A stretch of 7,899 bases of DNA from an uncultured Collinsella sp. (GCA_902489965.1 CABUCA010000074.1:1-7899); one strand, 5' to 3'; positions 1 through 6,278 are shown, numbered from the stretch's first letter. Numbers and translations: made by a program. Notes: generated by a model from the letters alone, not told the origin.

Positions 1-81
1 GAAACGGCGGTCGACGAAACTGGAGAGGAGGTATTACGAGCTCCTGTGCGAATTGAAGGGAGCGCTCCCGCAAACTGCCTA

Positions 82-111
82 TTGACAACTTATAGGAGCG
101 TCGGTTTTAGT
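82..111 (+). promoter_or_regulatory. Possible distal promoter for rho
   Basis: A perfect TTGACA -35 box lies at 82-87. Eighteen bases downstream is TTTAGT (106-111), a 4/6 match to the -10 consensus. Transcription from here would give a leader of about 300 nt before rho. Long leaders are known for rho genes in other bacteria, where Rho controls its own transcript. The -10 is weak, so this is a candidate only. Confidence 0.35.
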
Positions 112-254
112 TCAACATGTTTCGGAGTGGTCGCGGTTGAGCGATTCGTCGTAGTAAACCGCCATAGTTTTGGCGGAGGCAGTCTGATTTGTGGGTGGTA
201 AACCAAAGAGTGTCCCTTTTGACTAGTCGTTTATGAACGTCCCCGATGACTAAG

Positions 255-282
255 TTGCAGGTGGCGGCGGTTGTGTTACACT
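255..282 (+). promoter_or_regulatory. Possible proximal extended -10 promoter for rho
   Basis: An extended -10 element, TGT followed by TACACT (277-282), has a weak -35-like TTGCAG 16 bases upstream (255-260). A start near 289 would leave a leader of about 135 nt. A further TTGACG at 295-300 has only a poor -10 partner (ATCAAT, 318-323). Confidence 0.3.
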
Positions 283-361
283 TACGCTGCGTAGTTGACG
301 CAATCATCTCGATACAGATCAATGATGTCCGTCGTTTTGAACGGAACTAGACTGTTTAGCC

Positions 362-400
362 GCCCTGAAGGTTTATGCAGGGAGCATGTGATCACAGGGC
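362..400 (+). promoter_or_regulatory. Leader hairpins just upstream of the rho start
   Basis: GCCCTG (362-367) is perfectly complementary to CAGGGC (395-400). The same left arm (CCCTG, 363-367) is also complementary to CAGGG at 378-382, giving a small hairpin with a 10-base loop. The two pairings exclude each other. A perfect 10-bp palindrome, TGTGATCACA (387-396), overlaps the right arm of the larger hairpin. The structure ends 25 bases before the GTG start, so it could affect ribosome access or Rho loading. The pairing is read from the sequence; the regulatory role is inference. Confidence 0.35.
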
Positions 401-425
401 TTGAAAAGAAAGTTGAGCAAACACT

Positions 426-2963
426 GTGTCTGATCAACAGCAAGAAAATGAAATAACGACGACGCAGGCCGCTCCCGCTGCACCGGTTGCGTCGGACCAG
501 GTCGCGACGCCCGCGCAAGCCTCGGCTCCTGAGACGCCTAAGGCTGCTTCGACGCCTGCGCCTGCAACTGTTGAGGAGGCTGCTCCGGCAAAGCCCAAGC
601 GCACGCGCCGTACGGCCAAGCCTGCCGCTGACGGCGAGGAGGTCGCCAAGCCCAAGCGCCGTACCACGCGCACGACGCGCGCCAAGCGCACCGTTGCGGC
701 TGACTCCTCGGCGCCGATTTCCGATGAGGTCGCGCAGGCACGTGCTTTGGCGCAGATTAGCGAGGCCCAGGTGGTGCGCGCCCGCCGCCGTGCTGCCGAG
801 CGCGAGGCCGCGGCTCTGACCGAGCTTGCAGCTCCGTCTGTGCCCGAGACGCCTGCCGCCATCGAGACCCCTGCCGCCGACCTGCCGACCGAGAAGCCGG
901 CACCGCGCACACGCCGCCGCATGGCTGCTAAGGCCGAGCAGGTTGCGGAACAGGTAGCCCCCGAGCTCACCGAGGCTTCGGTCCGTTCCTCGGCTGGGGA
1001 GGGCACATCGCCTGTTGAGCCCGCTGCGCCTGTCGAGGCCAGCGAAGTTCCCGTCGTCGATCCGGCTTTGCGCCCGCACCGTCGCGGTCGCAAGCCCAAG
1101 GCCTTTGTCGAGGCCGAGAAGGCCGCAGCCGCAGCCGCCGCCGCTCGGGATGCTGCGGCGACCGCCAAGTCCTCAACTGCTGCCGATGCACCCGTCCAGG
1201 ATGCTACGACTTCCGAGGCCGTTTCTGCCGATGCCGAGCCCGCCGACGTCCGTCCCGGTCGCAGCCGTCGCACTGCTGCTAAGCGCACGCCTAAGGCTAA
1301 GGCCGCCAAGAAGGGTGCGTCCGAGGATTCCGCCGAGACGACCGCCGATGCATCGACTGATGCCGTCGAGCCTCAGGACGCCGAACAGCCTGCGTCCGAG
1401 AAGCCCAAGCGTGGCCGCAAGAAGTCCGTTAAGGCCAAGGCCGCCGAGCAGCAGGCTGATATCGAAGCGCAGGTTGATTCTGGCGCCGAGGCCAATGACG
1501 CCGCTGCGGCCAATATTGACACCGCCGCAACCGATGGTGCCGCCCCCGCCGAGGGCGAAGACGGCGCTCGCCCCAACCGTCGCCAGCACAAGCGCAACGA
1601 GGAACGCAACGAGCGCAACAACGACCGTCGCAATCGCCAGCGCGATCGCAAACAGCGCAACAAGGAGCGTAACGCCGCCCCCACCGAGCCCACGCTTTCG
1701 CGTGAGGAGCTCGCTGCCATGAAGGTCGCCGAACTGCGCGAGAAGGCCAAGGAGTTCGAGATCGAGACGACCGGCAAGAAGAAAGCCGAGCTCGTCGAGG
1801 AGATCTACGTCACCGCCGCGAAGGCAGAGGGCTTCCGCGACATCAAGGGCATTCTGCAGATTCGCCCGGACAGCTCCGGCATCATCCACGCCCATGGCTA
1901 CATGAAGTCCAACGACGACGCCTTCGTGCCCGCCTACCTCATCCGCTCCGCGCGCCTGCGCACGGGTGACGTCATCGAGGGCTCACTGCGTCCTTCGCGC
2001 GGCGGCGACAAGCGCGCCGGCCTCGCCAAAATCACGACCGTCAACGGTCTAGACCCCGAGCAGATTCGCAACCGCCCCAAGTTTGGTGACCTCACCCCGG
2101 TCTATCCCAACGAGCCGCTGCGCATGGAGCACGGCAAGGACTCCATTACCGGTCGCGCCATCGACATCGTGTCGCCGATCGGCAAGGGTCAGCGTGGCCT
2201 GATCGTGTCCCCGCCCAAGGCCGGCAAGACCACGATCCTCAAGAAGATCTGCCAGTCTATCTCGATTAACAACCCCGAGGTGCACCTCATCTGCCTGCTC
2301 GTCGACGAGCGCCCCGAAGAGGTCACCGATATGCAGCGCTCCATTAAGGGCGAGGTCGTGGCCTCGACCTTCGATATGCCCGCCGACAACCACACCCGCG
2401 TGGCCGAGCTCGTCATCGAGCGCGCCAAGCGCATCGTGGAGCTGGGCGGCGATGTCGTGGTGGTGCTCGACTCCATCACGCGTCTTGCCCGCGCCTACAA
2501 CTTGGCGGCGCCCGCCTCGGGCCGCATCCTTTCGGGCGGCGTCGATTCGGCGGCCCTGTATCCGCCCAAGCGCTTCCTGGGCGCAGCCCGTAATATCGAG
2601 AACGGTGGCTCGCTCACCATCCTGGCCTCTGCCCTCATCGACACCGGTTCCAAGATGGACGAAGTCATCTTTGAGGAGTTCAAGGGCACCGGCAACATGG
2701 AGCTTAAGCTCGACCGCGATCTTGCCGACCGTCGTATCTTCCCGGCCATTGACCCCGTTGCCTCCGGTACGCGCAACGAGGATCTGCTGGTCGACGAGCA
2801 GATGCGCCCGTTTGTCTTTGGCCTGCGTCGCATTCTTGCCGGCATGAACAACACCGAGCGCGCAGCCGCATCGTTTATCAAGGGTCTTAAGGGCACCAAC
2901 ACCAACCAGGAGTTCCTGGTGCGTTCGGCCAAAAAGCACAGCGACTACGAGCAGACGTTCTAG
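426..2963 (+). CDS. rho: Transcription termination factor Rho with a ~420-residue disordered N-terminal extension
   Basis: Rho is the hexameric RNA-dependent ATPase/translocase that ends transcription at untranslated, unstructured RNA. The protein is 845 residues, about twice E. coli Rho (419). Residues 1-423 are low-complexity Ala/Glu/Pro/Thr sequence with recurring basic blocks (56-89, 118-122, 161-169, 216-225, 276-296, 325-333), two AT-hook-like cores (RRGRKPK 219-225, PKRGRKK 327-333) and an Arg/Asn/Asp-rich tract at 382-416. The conserved part starts near 424 with the Rho N-terminal helical domain, then the OB fold (about 471-540). The ATPase core has a P-loop PPKAGKTT (596-603), DERPEEVTDMQ, Walker B VVVVLDSITR (D682), Q-loop LSGGVD, R-loop FKGTG, and an arginine finger in GTR (R783). 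The RNP1-like strand and C-binding pocket diverge from E. coli. The start is GTG with only a weak purine-rich stretch (403-412) upstream. An intrinsic terminator follows closely. Identity is certain; the exact start is slightly less so. Confidence 0.97.
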   Translation: MSDQQQENEITTTQAAPAAPVASDQVATPAQASAPETPKAASTPAPATVEEAAPAKPKRTRRTAKPAADGEEVAKPKRRTTRTTRAKRTVAADSSAPISDEVAQARALAQISEAQVVRARRRAAEREAAALTELAAPSVPETPAAIETPAADLPTEKPAPRTRRRMAAKAEQVAEQVAPELTEASVRSSAGEGTSPVEPAAPVEASEVPVVDPALRPHRRGRKPKAFVEAEKAAAAAAAARDAAATAKSSTAADAPVQDATTSEAVSADAEPADVRPGRSRRTAAKRTPKAKAAKKGASEDSAETTADASTDAVEPQDAEQPASEKPKRGRKKSVKAKAAEQQADIEAQVDSGAEANDAAAANIDTAATDGAAPAEGEDGARPNRRQHKRNEERNERNNDRRNRQRDRKQRNKERNAAPTEPTLSREELAAMKVAELREKAKEFEIETTGKKKAELVEEIYVTAAKAEGFRDIKGILQIRPDSSGIIHAHGYMKSNDDAFVPAYLIRSARLRTGDVIEGSLRPSRGGDKRAGLAKITTVNGLDPEQIRNRPKFGDLTPVYPNEPLRMEHGKDSITGRAIDIVSPIGKGQRGLIVSPPKAGKTTILKKICQSISINNPEVHLICLLVDERPEEVTDMQRSIKGEVVASTFDMPADNHTRVAELVIERAKRIVELGGDVVVVLDSITRLARAYNLAAPASGRILSGGVDSAALYPPKRFLGAARNIENGGSLTILASALIDTGSKMDEVIFEEFKGTGNMELKLDRDLADRRIFPAIDPVASGTRNEDLLVDEQMRPFVFGLRRILAGMNNTERAAASFIKGLKGTNTNQEFLVRSAKKHSDYEQTF

Positions 2964-3000
2964 GTTGTCATCCACACGCAGCGATAGCCATCAATGCGAT

Positions 3001-3032
3001 AAAGGGTCGGGGCTTTGAGCCTCGGCCCTTTT
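3001..3032 (+). terminator. Intrinsic terminator after rho
   Basis: A 14-bp stem (3001-3014 with 3018-3031) encloses a 3-base TTG loop. All positions pair if two G-U wobbles are allowed. It is followed by a short T run (3029-3032, partly inside the stem). It begins 37 bases after the rho stop, so rho itself appears to end by a Rho-independent mechanism. Confidence 0.85.
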
Positions 3033-3111
3033 CCATATCGCCGCTCCGCGCTTATTTTTAACCATAAGACCGACGAGCAGCAGGTTTCCCGTTTCAATCC
3101 GACATCGTCGC

Positions 3112-3140
3112 TTGCAATCGACGGGGCGGTTTCGCATAAT
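3112..3140 (+). promoter_or_regulatory. Promoter of the membrane protein / VanZ operon
   Basis: TTGCAA (3112-3117, 4/6) and CATAAT (3135-3140, 5/6) are separated by exactly 17 bases. Transcription would start near 3147 and leave a leader of about 130 nt before the ATG at 3277. An imperfect inverted repeat, AGCTT (3141-3145) and AAGCT (3148-3152), sits over the predicted start site and could be an operator. The rest of the 3033-3276 gap shows nothing coding. Confidence 0.6.
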
Positions 3141-3276
3141 AGCTTTTAAGCTTCGCGACGGAAAACGCAGATGAAACGAACCATATACCGTTGCTTTGGG
3201 GCATAGCCCCGCTTCATCTTCTCTCGCGCAGCCAACTGAATGATGCGATTTGGGTGCTGGAAGATGGGGAGAGCTC

Positions 3277-4677
3277 ATGGCTTCTTCTGATGCAACACAA
3301 CGAGCAGTCCTTGCCGGACTTTCGTGCGGGATCGGCCTTGCCGCTCCCGTGGTTATGTATGCCGCGACGCTGCCGTTTTCGTCGGTGAACGAGACGGTCG
3401 TGGCGGGTGCGGTTCCCTTCGCCGTGGGCGCGGTGGCGGGCGTGGGTATCTATGCCGCCTCGCTGGGTATCTCCGAGTATCGTGCGCAGCGTGAAGAGCG
3501 TCTGTTCCAGCCCGATGCCATGGGCGGTGCCGCCAATCTCAATCAGCATCAAAGCGAGTTCAAGACCGCCTCGATTCCAGCTCAGCAGCAGGATGCGACT
3601 CCTTACGCTGCGGCTTCTGCTTCTCAGGCTCAGGCGGAGCAGTCTACCTCGGCATTCCTTTCCGGCCTGACCGGTGCGTTCCAGCGCCGTCATGCCGATG
3701 ATGGTGTCCCTACCATCGCTCGAGCCGCAGATGCTATGGACGAGGACGAGGCTTGGTCCATGATCGACAGTATGCTCGACGACGATTCGCCGGTGAGCTG
3801 CGACCCTGCACACTCGCGCGACGTCTATCAAGTCGCCATCGACGAGCTCACCAACGGCGGGCAGACCGGCTCCTTCAATCGCGACGACATCGCCGCCGCG
3901 GCACGCGCCGTGTCGGGCTCCCAGGCCGCCCCTGCGGGCAGCACGGCGGCTTTCGTGGCACTCGTTGCCAACGCGGCAGCCAATAACGCTTACAGTGCTA
4001 CCTCGGCGGATGCGAACGCTTCTGCCGACAATTCGTACGTTGATGAAGCCATGACTGCGGACGAGGAGGCCGTTGCCGCCCGCCGTGCCGCCGAAAGCTC
4101 GCTGTGGGGCGCTCCTGCCCAGCAGCAGGCGGCCGAGGCTGCGCCGTACAACGCAAACCTCGCCAGCATGCCTATCATCTCCGGTGCCGCGGACATCGAT
4201 CTCGATGACCTCGATGAGCCTGCAGACATCACCGCATCGATTGATGCCCAAGATCGCATCGACACCGGCGACCTTCCAGATGCCTCGCTCGAGGTTGATG
4301 TCCCCATGGCCGATTACTCGGGCCACGAGGACATGTGGGCCGCCGCCACCGCGATTCTGGATGAGATTGACGAGCCCGCTCCTGTTGCAGCCCCCGCTCC
4401 CGCCGCTGCCCCTCAGCCTGCTGCCCCCGCCTATGTCGGCCGTCACAGCGCTGTGTTCCCCGAGGATACCGCCCGTATCTCGCGTGAGAGCATCGAGCGG
4501 GCCGAGGCCATTGCCGCCGGCATTATGGAAAATCGTCGTCACGAGCGCGTCAATCAGATCCTCGAGGAAGAGATTGAGCGCCTGCAGTCCTCTACCGCCA
4601 AGCGTACGGGTCGTGCCTATCTGAGCGTAATCGAGGGCGGTACTGCCAGCTTCGCGCCGCTCCGCGCGGAGGCATAA
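3277..4677 (+). CDS. Membrane-anchored, mostly disordered acidic protein of unknown function
   Basis: I do not recognise this gene. It encodes 466 residues. The ATG at 3277 is chosen because GGGGAGAG (3266-3273) lies just upstream; an in-frame TTG at 3250 lacks such a site. Two hydrophobic helices (about 11-32 and 41-63) are joined by a short loop and followed by the basic SEYRAQREER, so both ends are probably cytoplasmic and the N-terminus is a membrane hairpin. Residues 80-385 are Ala-rich, acidic and probably disordered, ending in a Pro/Ala linker (366-385). Two matching acidic motifs occur: ED-x-x-W-x5-[MI]-L-D around W160 (DEDEAWSMIDSMLDDD) and W354 (HEDMWAAATAILDEID). Residues 398-438 form a charged, probably coiled-coil helix, followed by a compact tail (LSVIEGGTA, 449-457). 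No catalytic motif is visible. VanZ follows 7 bases after the stop, so the two are co-transcribed and probably translationally coupled. A scaffold or tether role is a guess. Confidence 0.85.
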   Translation: MASSDATQRAVLAGLSCGIGLAAPVVMYAATLPFSSVNETVVAGAVPFAVGAVAGVGIYAASLGISEYRAQREERLFQPDAMGGAANLNQHQSEFKTASIPAQQQDATPYAAASASQAQAEQSTSAFLSGLTGAFQRRHADDGVPTIARAADAMDEDEAWSMIDSMLDDDSPVSCDPAHSRDVYQVAIDELTNGGQTGSFNRDDIAAAARAVSGSQAAPAGSTAAFVALVANAAANNAYSATSADANASADNSYVDEAMTADEEAVAARRAAESSLWGAPAQQQAAEAAPYNANLASMPIISGAADIDLDDLDEPADITASIDAQDRIDTGDLPDASLEVDVPMADYSGHEDMWAAATAILDEIDEPAPVAAPAPAAAPQPAAPAYVGRHSAVFPEDTARISRESIERAEAIAAGIMENRRHERVNQILEEEIERLQSSTAKRTGRAYLSVIEGGTASFAPLRAEA

Positions 4678-4684
4678 CTTCTGC

Positions 4685-5134
4685 ATGGTTAAGATCAATC
4701 GAAAATGGGCGGTCGTGACCTGTCTGATGGCGCTCTTGATCTGGGACAATTCGCTGGTTCCCGGCTCGGGGTCGGGCTCGCTGAGCCTAACGGTCATGGA
4801 AGCTATCCGCGGTTTCCTGCACGGCGTGGGACTTCCATATGCATGGGTGACCAACTTTGTTGTTCGCAAGTGCGCGCATTTTACCGAGTATATGGTGCTC
4901 GGCATCCTGGCAACGCACGCCTTTGATCTTGAGGGCCGGCGCACCTTTGACGTGCTGCTTCCCACGGCGGTGTTCCTGCTGCTGATTCCCTCGATCGACG
5001 AGACGATTCAGCTCTTTGTGCCGGGACGCGCCGGCATGATCACCGATGTGATGATCGACTGCTGTGGAGCGGCAACGGGCGTTGTGCTCCGATATCTACT
5101 ACGATCGCTCATATGTGCCAAAAAGGCCGCCTAG
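4685..5134 (+). CDS. VanZ-family small membrane protein
   Basis: The product is a 149-residue integral membrane protein of the VanZ-like family. Family motifs are present: RKCAHFTEY (61-69), then DETIQLFVPGR (105-115) and the DV (121-122) that normally precedes a GxxxG-type helix. Hydrophobic segments lie near 8-22, 70-82, 90-104 and 123-140. VanZ of the Tn1546 vancomycin-resistance cluster gives low-level teicoplanin resistance, but most chromosomal members have no assigned role. There is no vanHAX neighbourhood, so a resistance function should not be assumed. The ATG lies 7 bases after the preceding stop, and its likely ribosome site GGAGG (4668-4672) is inside the end of that gene, which suggests coupling. 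The last codons (Lys-Ala-Ala-stop) are encoded by the left arm of the downstream terminator. Confidence 0.9.
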   Translation: MVKINRKWAVVTCLMALLIWDNSLVPGSGSGSLSLTVMEAIRGFLHGVGLPYAWVTNFVVRKCAHFTEYMVLGILATHAFDLEGRRTFDVLLPTAVFLLLIPSIDETIQLFVPGRAGMITDVMIDCCGAATGVVLRYLLRSLICAKKAA

Positions 5135-5165
5135 GACGAATGTTTGGTCCTAGGCGGCCTTTTTT
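5120..5165. terminator. Bidirectional intrinsic terminator between convergent genes
   Basis: A perfect 18-bp stem (5120-5137 with 5147-5164) has a 9-base loop and is flanked by an A-run on the left and a T-run on the right (5160-5165). It therefore has a U-tract on both strands. It ends the plus-strand VanZ operon and can also end the minus-strand kinase transcript arriving from 5248. The left arm overlaps the last 15 bases of the VanZ gene, including its stop codon. Confidence 0.93.
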
Positions 5166-5181
5166 ATTTGAGGGCTTATAT

Positions 5182-5234
5182 GAGGCGTGGTGGCGTCGTT
5201 CCGTAGGTCGGATTTGCCGGGCGCGCCACGCCTT
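5182..5234. other. Stem-loop in the kinase 3' untranslated region
   Basis: AGGCGTGG (5183-5190) is complementary to CCACGCCT (5226-5233), and wobble pairs extend the stem at both ends. The loop is about 31 bases. It begins about 14 bases after the kinase stop on the minus strand, upstream of the strong bidirectional terminator. It has no T-run, so it could stabilise the mRNA 3' end or be chance G+C-rich pairing. Confidence 0.35.
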
Positions 5235-5247
5235 GTGGGTGCATCTG

Positions 5248-6138
5248 CTACTGAAGCGCCTGTGCGCCCAGGGCCAGGCAGCCCATAATGCCCTGCTTGC
5301 CCTCGAGGCTGTTGTTGACGATGTAGTTATCGATGTCGTTGACCTCGGGCGTGACGATATAGCCGTTGAGCATTTCGGCGCACTTCTTGCGCGCGAGCGG
5401 CACGATGGGGGTGTGGTCGGCCACGCCGCCACCGATGATGATCTTTTGCGGTGCGTAGCACAGCGTGTAGGTCATGAGTGCCTGTGCCAGATAGCCGGCG
5501 AGCAGGTCCATGGCCTCCGGGTCATCGGCCATGTCTCCGGCGCTCTTGCCATCCCAGCGCTTTTTAACGCCGGGGCCGGCGATGAGGCCCTCGAGACAGT
5601 TGTCGTGGAAGGGGCAGGCGCTATGCTCGCCGATGGTGTCGCGCGGGTCGCGCGTGACCAGGATGTGGCCGGCCTCGGGATGCATCATGCCGTGCACGAG
5701 CTTACCGCCCGAGAGCACGCCGGCGCCCACGCCGGTGCCGATGGTCAGGTAGACCACATCGGTAAGGCCCTTGGCGCAACCAAACGTGACCTCGCCCAGG
5801 CAGGCGACGTTGACGTCGGTATCGTAGCCGCAGGGGATATTGAGCTCGTTTTGGATAGTGCCCAGCAGGTCAAAGTAGCGCCATGCCGTTTTGGGCGTCT
5901 CCAGGATCTTGCCGTATTGGGGCGAGGCGGGGTTGACTGCGGTAGGGCCAAAGGCGCCAATGCCCAGCGCGGCGATGCCCTTGTCGGCAAACCATGCGTT
6001 GACGGCCTCAACGGTCTCCTGCGGGGTCGTGGTCGCGATCTGCTCGCGCTCCAGGACCGTACCGTCTGCATAGCCCGTGGCGCAGACCATCTTGGTGCCA
6101 CCGGCCTCGAGCGCTCCGATAAGCTGCTGCTCTGCCAT
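5248..6138 (-). CDS. ROK-family sugar kinase, fructokinase type
   Basis: This is a cytoplasmic ATP-dependent sugar kinase, 296 residues, the usual length for ROK fructokinases. Visible motifs are the N-terminal phosphate-binding EAGGTK (11-16); GAFGP (61-65); TDVN (107-110) with the likely catalytic base D108; the glycine-rich TIGTGVGAG (132-140); and GH (157-158) followed by CPFHDNCLEG (175-184). His158, Cys175, His178 and Cys181 match the ROK zinc site. A second glycine-rich segment, IIIGGGV, lies at 233-239. The sequence recalls fructokinases such as Lactococcus ScrK, so fructose is the likely substrate, though mannose or glucose cannot be excluded. There is no N-terminal helix-turn-helix, so it is a kinase rather than a ROK repressor. 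The start at 6138 is preferred over an upstream in-frame ATG (6195) because GAGAGGA sits about 5 bases before it. It appears to be a single-gene unit with its own promoter. Confidence 0.92.
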   Translation of the reverse strand: MAEQQLIGALEAGGTKMVCATGYADGTVLEREQIATTTPQETVEAVNAWFADKGIAALGIGAFGPTAVNPASPQYGKILETPKTAWRYFDLLGTIQNELNIPCGYDTDVNVACLGEVTFGCAKGLTDVVYLTIGTGVGAGVLSGGKLVHGMMHPEAGHILVTRDPRDTIGEHSACPFHDNCLEGLIAGPGVKKRWDGKSAGDMADDPEAMDLLAGYLAQALMTYTLCYAPQKIIIGGGVADHTPIVPLARKKCAEMLNGYIVTPEVNDIDNYIVNNSLEGKQGIMGCLALGAQALQ

Positions 6139-6176
6139 AGTATTCCTCTCTCTGGGACGAGTTGCTCCGTGACTAA

Positions 6177-6205
6177 AGTATAGAGCTCTAACCATTTAAG
6201 AAAGC
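6177..6205 (-). promoter_or_regulatory. Candidate promoter and operator region of the sugar kinase
   Basis: Read on the minus strand, TATACT (6182-6177) is a 5/6 -10 box; the -35 position (6205-6200, GCTTTC) is poor. A perfect palindrome, TAGAGCTCTA (6181-6190), touches the -10. A second element, GAAAGCGCTAT (6200-6210), overlaps the -35 and resembles the AAAGCGCTTT core of LacI-family and CcpA-type operators. A poor -35 with overlapping operators suits a regulated catabolic gene; the regulator is unknown. Confidence 0.4.
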
Positions 6206-6212
6206 GCTATAG

Positions 6213-6253
6213 AAAGAAGCCTCGCAACGCGGCGGGCGGTGCGGGGCTTCTTT
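6213..6253 (-). terminator. Probable intrinsic terminator after the aminotransferase
   Basis: AAAGAAGCCTCGC (6213-6225) pairs with GCGGGGCTTCTTT (6241-6253) around a 15-base loop. In minus-strand RNA one C-A mismatch interrupts the 13-bp stem. The U-rich stretch is the end of the stem itself (TTCTTTCT), so efficiency is uncertain. It starts 26 bases past the aminotransferase stop and before the kinase promoter, which separates the two minus-strand genes. Confidence 0.6.
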
Positions 6254-6278
6254 GGTTGCTTTAGTTGCCGGGCCGTCC

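Larger units (their letters stand above)
1..425. other. Upstream region and rho leader; no confident gene
   Basis: No gene can be named here. The first bases may be the 3' end of an upstream plus-strand gene. Frame 2 stays open to a TGA at 83-85, has a G/C-leaning third position, and ends in a helical, charged stretch (ERRYYELLCELKGALPQTAY). Frame 1 is also open, to a TAA at 199-201, but with poorer codon bias. I recognise neither. From about 86 to 425 the sequence is less G+C-rich than the genes around it. It contains promoter-like elements, a small hairpin (CCGCCA 159-164 with TGGCGG 171-176), another (TCCGT 328-332 with ACGGA 341-345), and the hairpins just before rho. It reads best as an intergenic region plus a long 5' leader for rho. 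Confidence 0.5.

Noticed and set aside
190..220. T-box-like string GGGTGGTAAACC in the rho leader
   Set aside because: It lacks the exact TGGTACC core, and I see neither a specifier stem nor a terminator/antiterminator pair. The downstream gene is not of the kind controlled by T-boxes.
107..322. Small minus-strand frame upstream of rho
   Set aside because: No ribosome site, weak codon bias and no recognisable product. The region looks like leader or intergenic DNA.
387..396. TGTGATCACA as a CRP-type site
   Set aside because: CRP-family sites need a spacer of about 6 bases between TGTGA and TCACA; here the halves abut. It may be a different operator or part of the leader fold.
282..1309. Minus-strand frames opposite the Rho extension
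   Set aside because: Arg/Ala/Leu/Gly-rich or Ala/Ser/Val-rich products of this kind are typical reverse readings of Ala/Lys/Glu codons. The plus frame is continuous with the certain Rho core.
3214..4965. Very long open frame on the minus strand across the membrane protein and VanZ genes
   Set aside because: It runs antisense to two well-supported genes with good ribosome sites and membrane segments. Its product has no recognisable domain, and long antisense frames are expected in high-G+C coding DNA.
4685..5134. VanZ gene as a glycopeptide-resistance determinant
   Set aside because: There are no other van genes nearby, and the family is widespread in genomes without resistance. Family membership alone does not support resistance.
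5113..6183. Long plus-strand frame opposite the sugar kinase
   Set aside because: The minus strand encodes an unmistakable ROK kinase over the same bases, so the plus frame is its shadow. It would also start inside the terminator stem.
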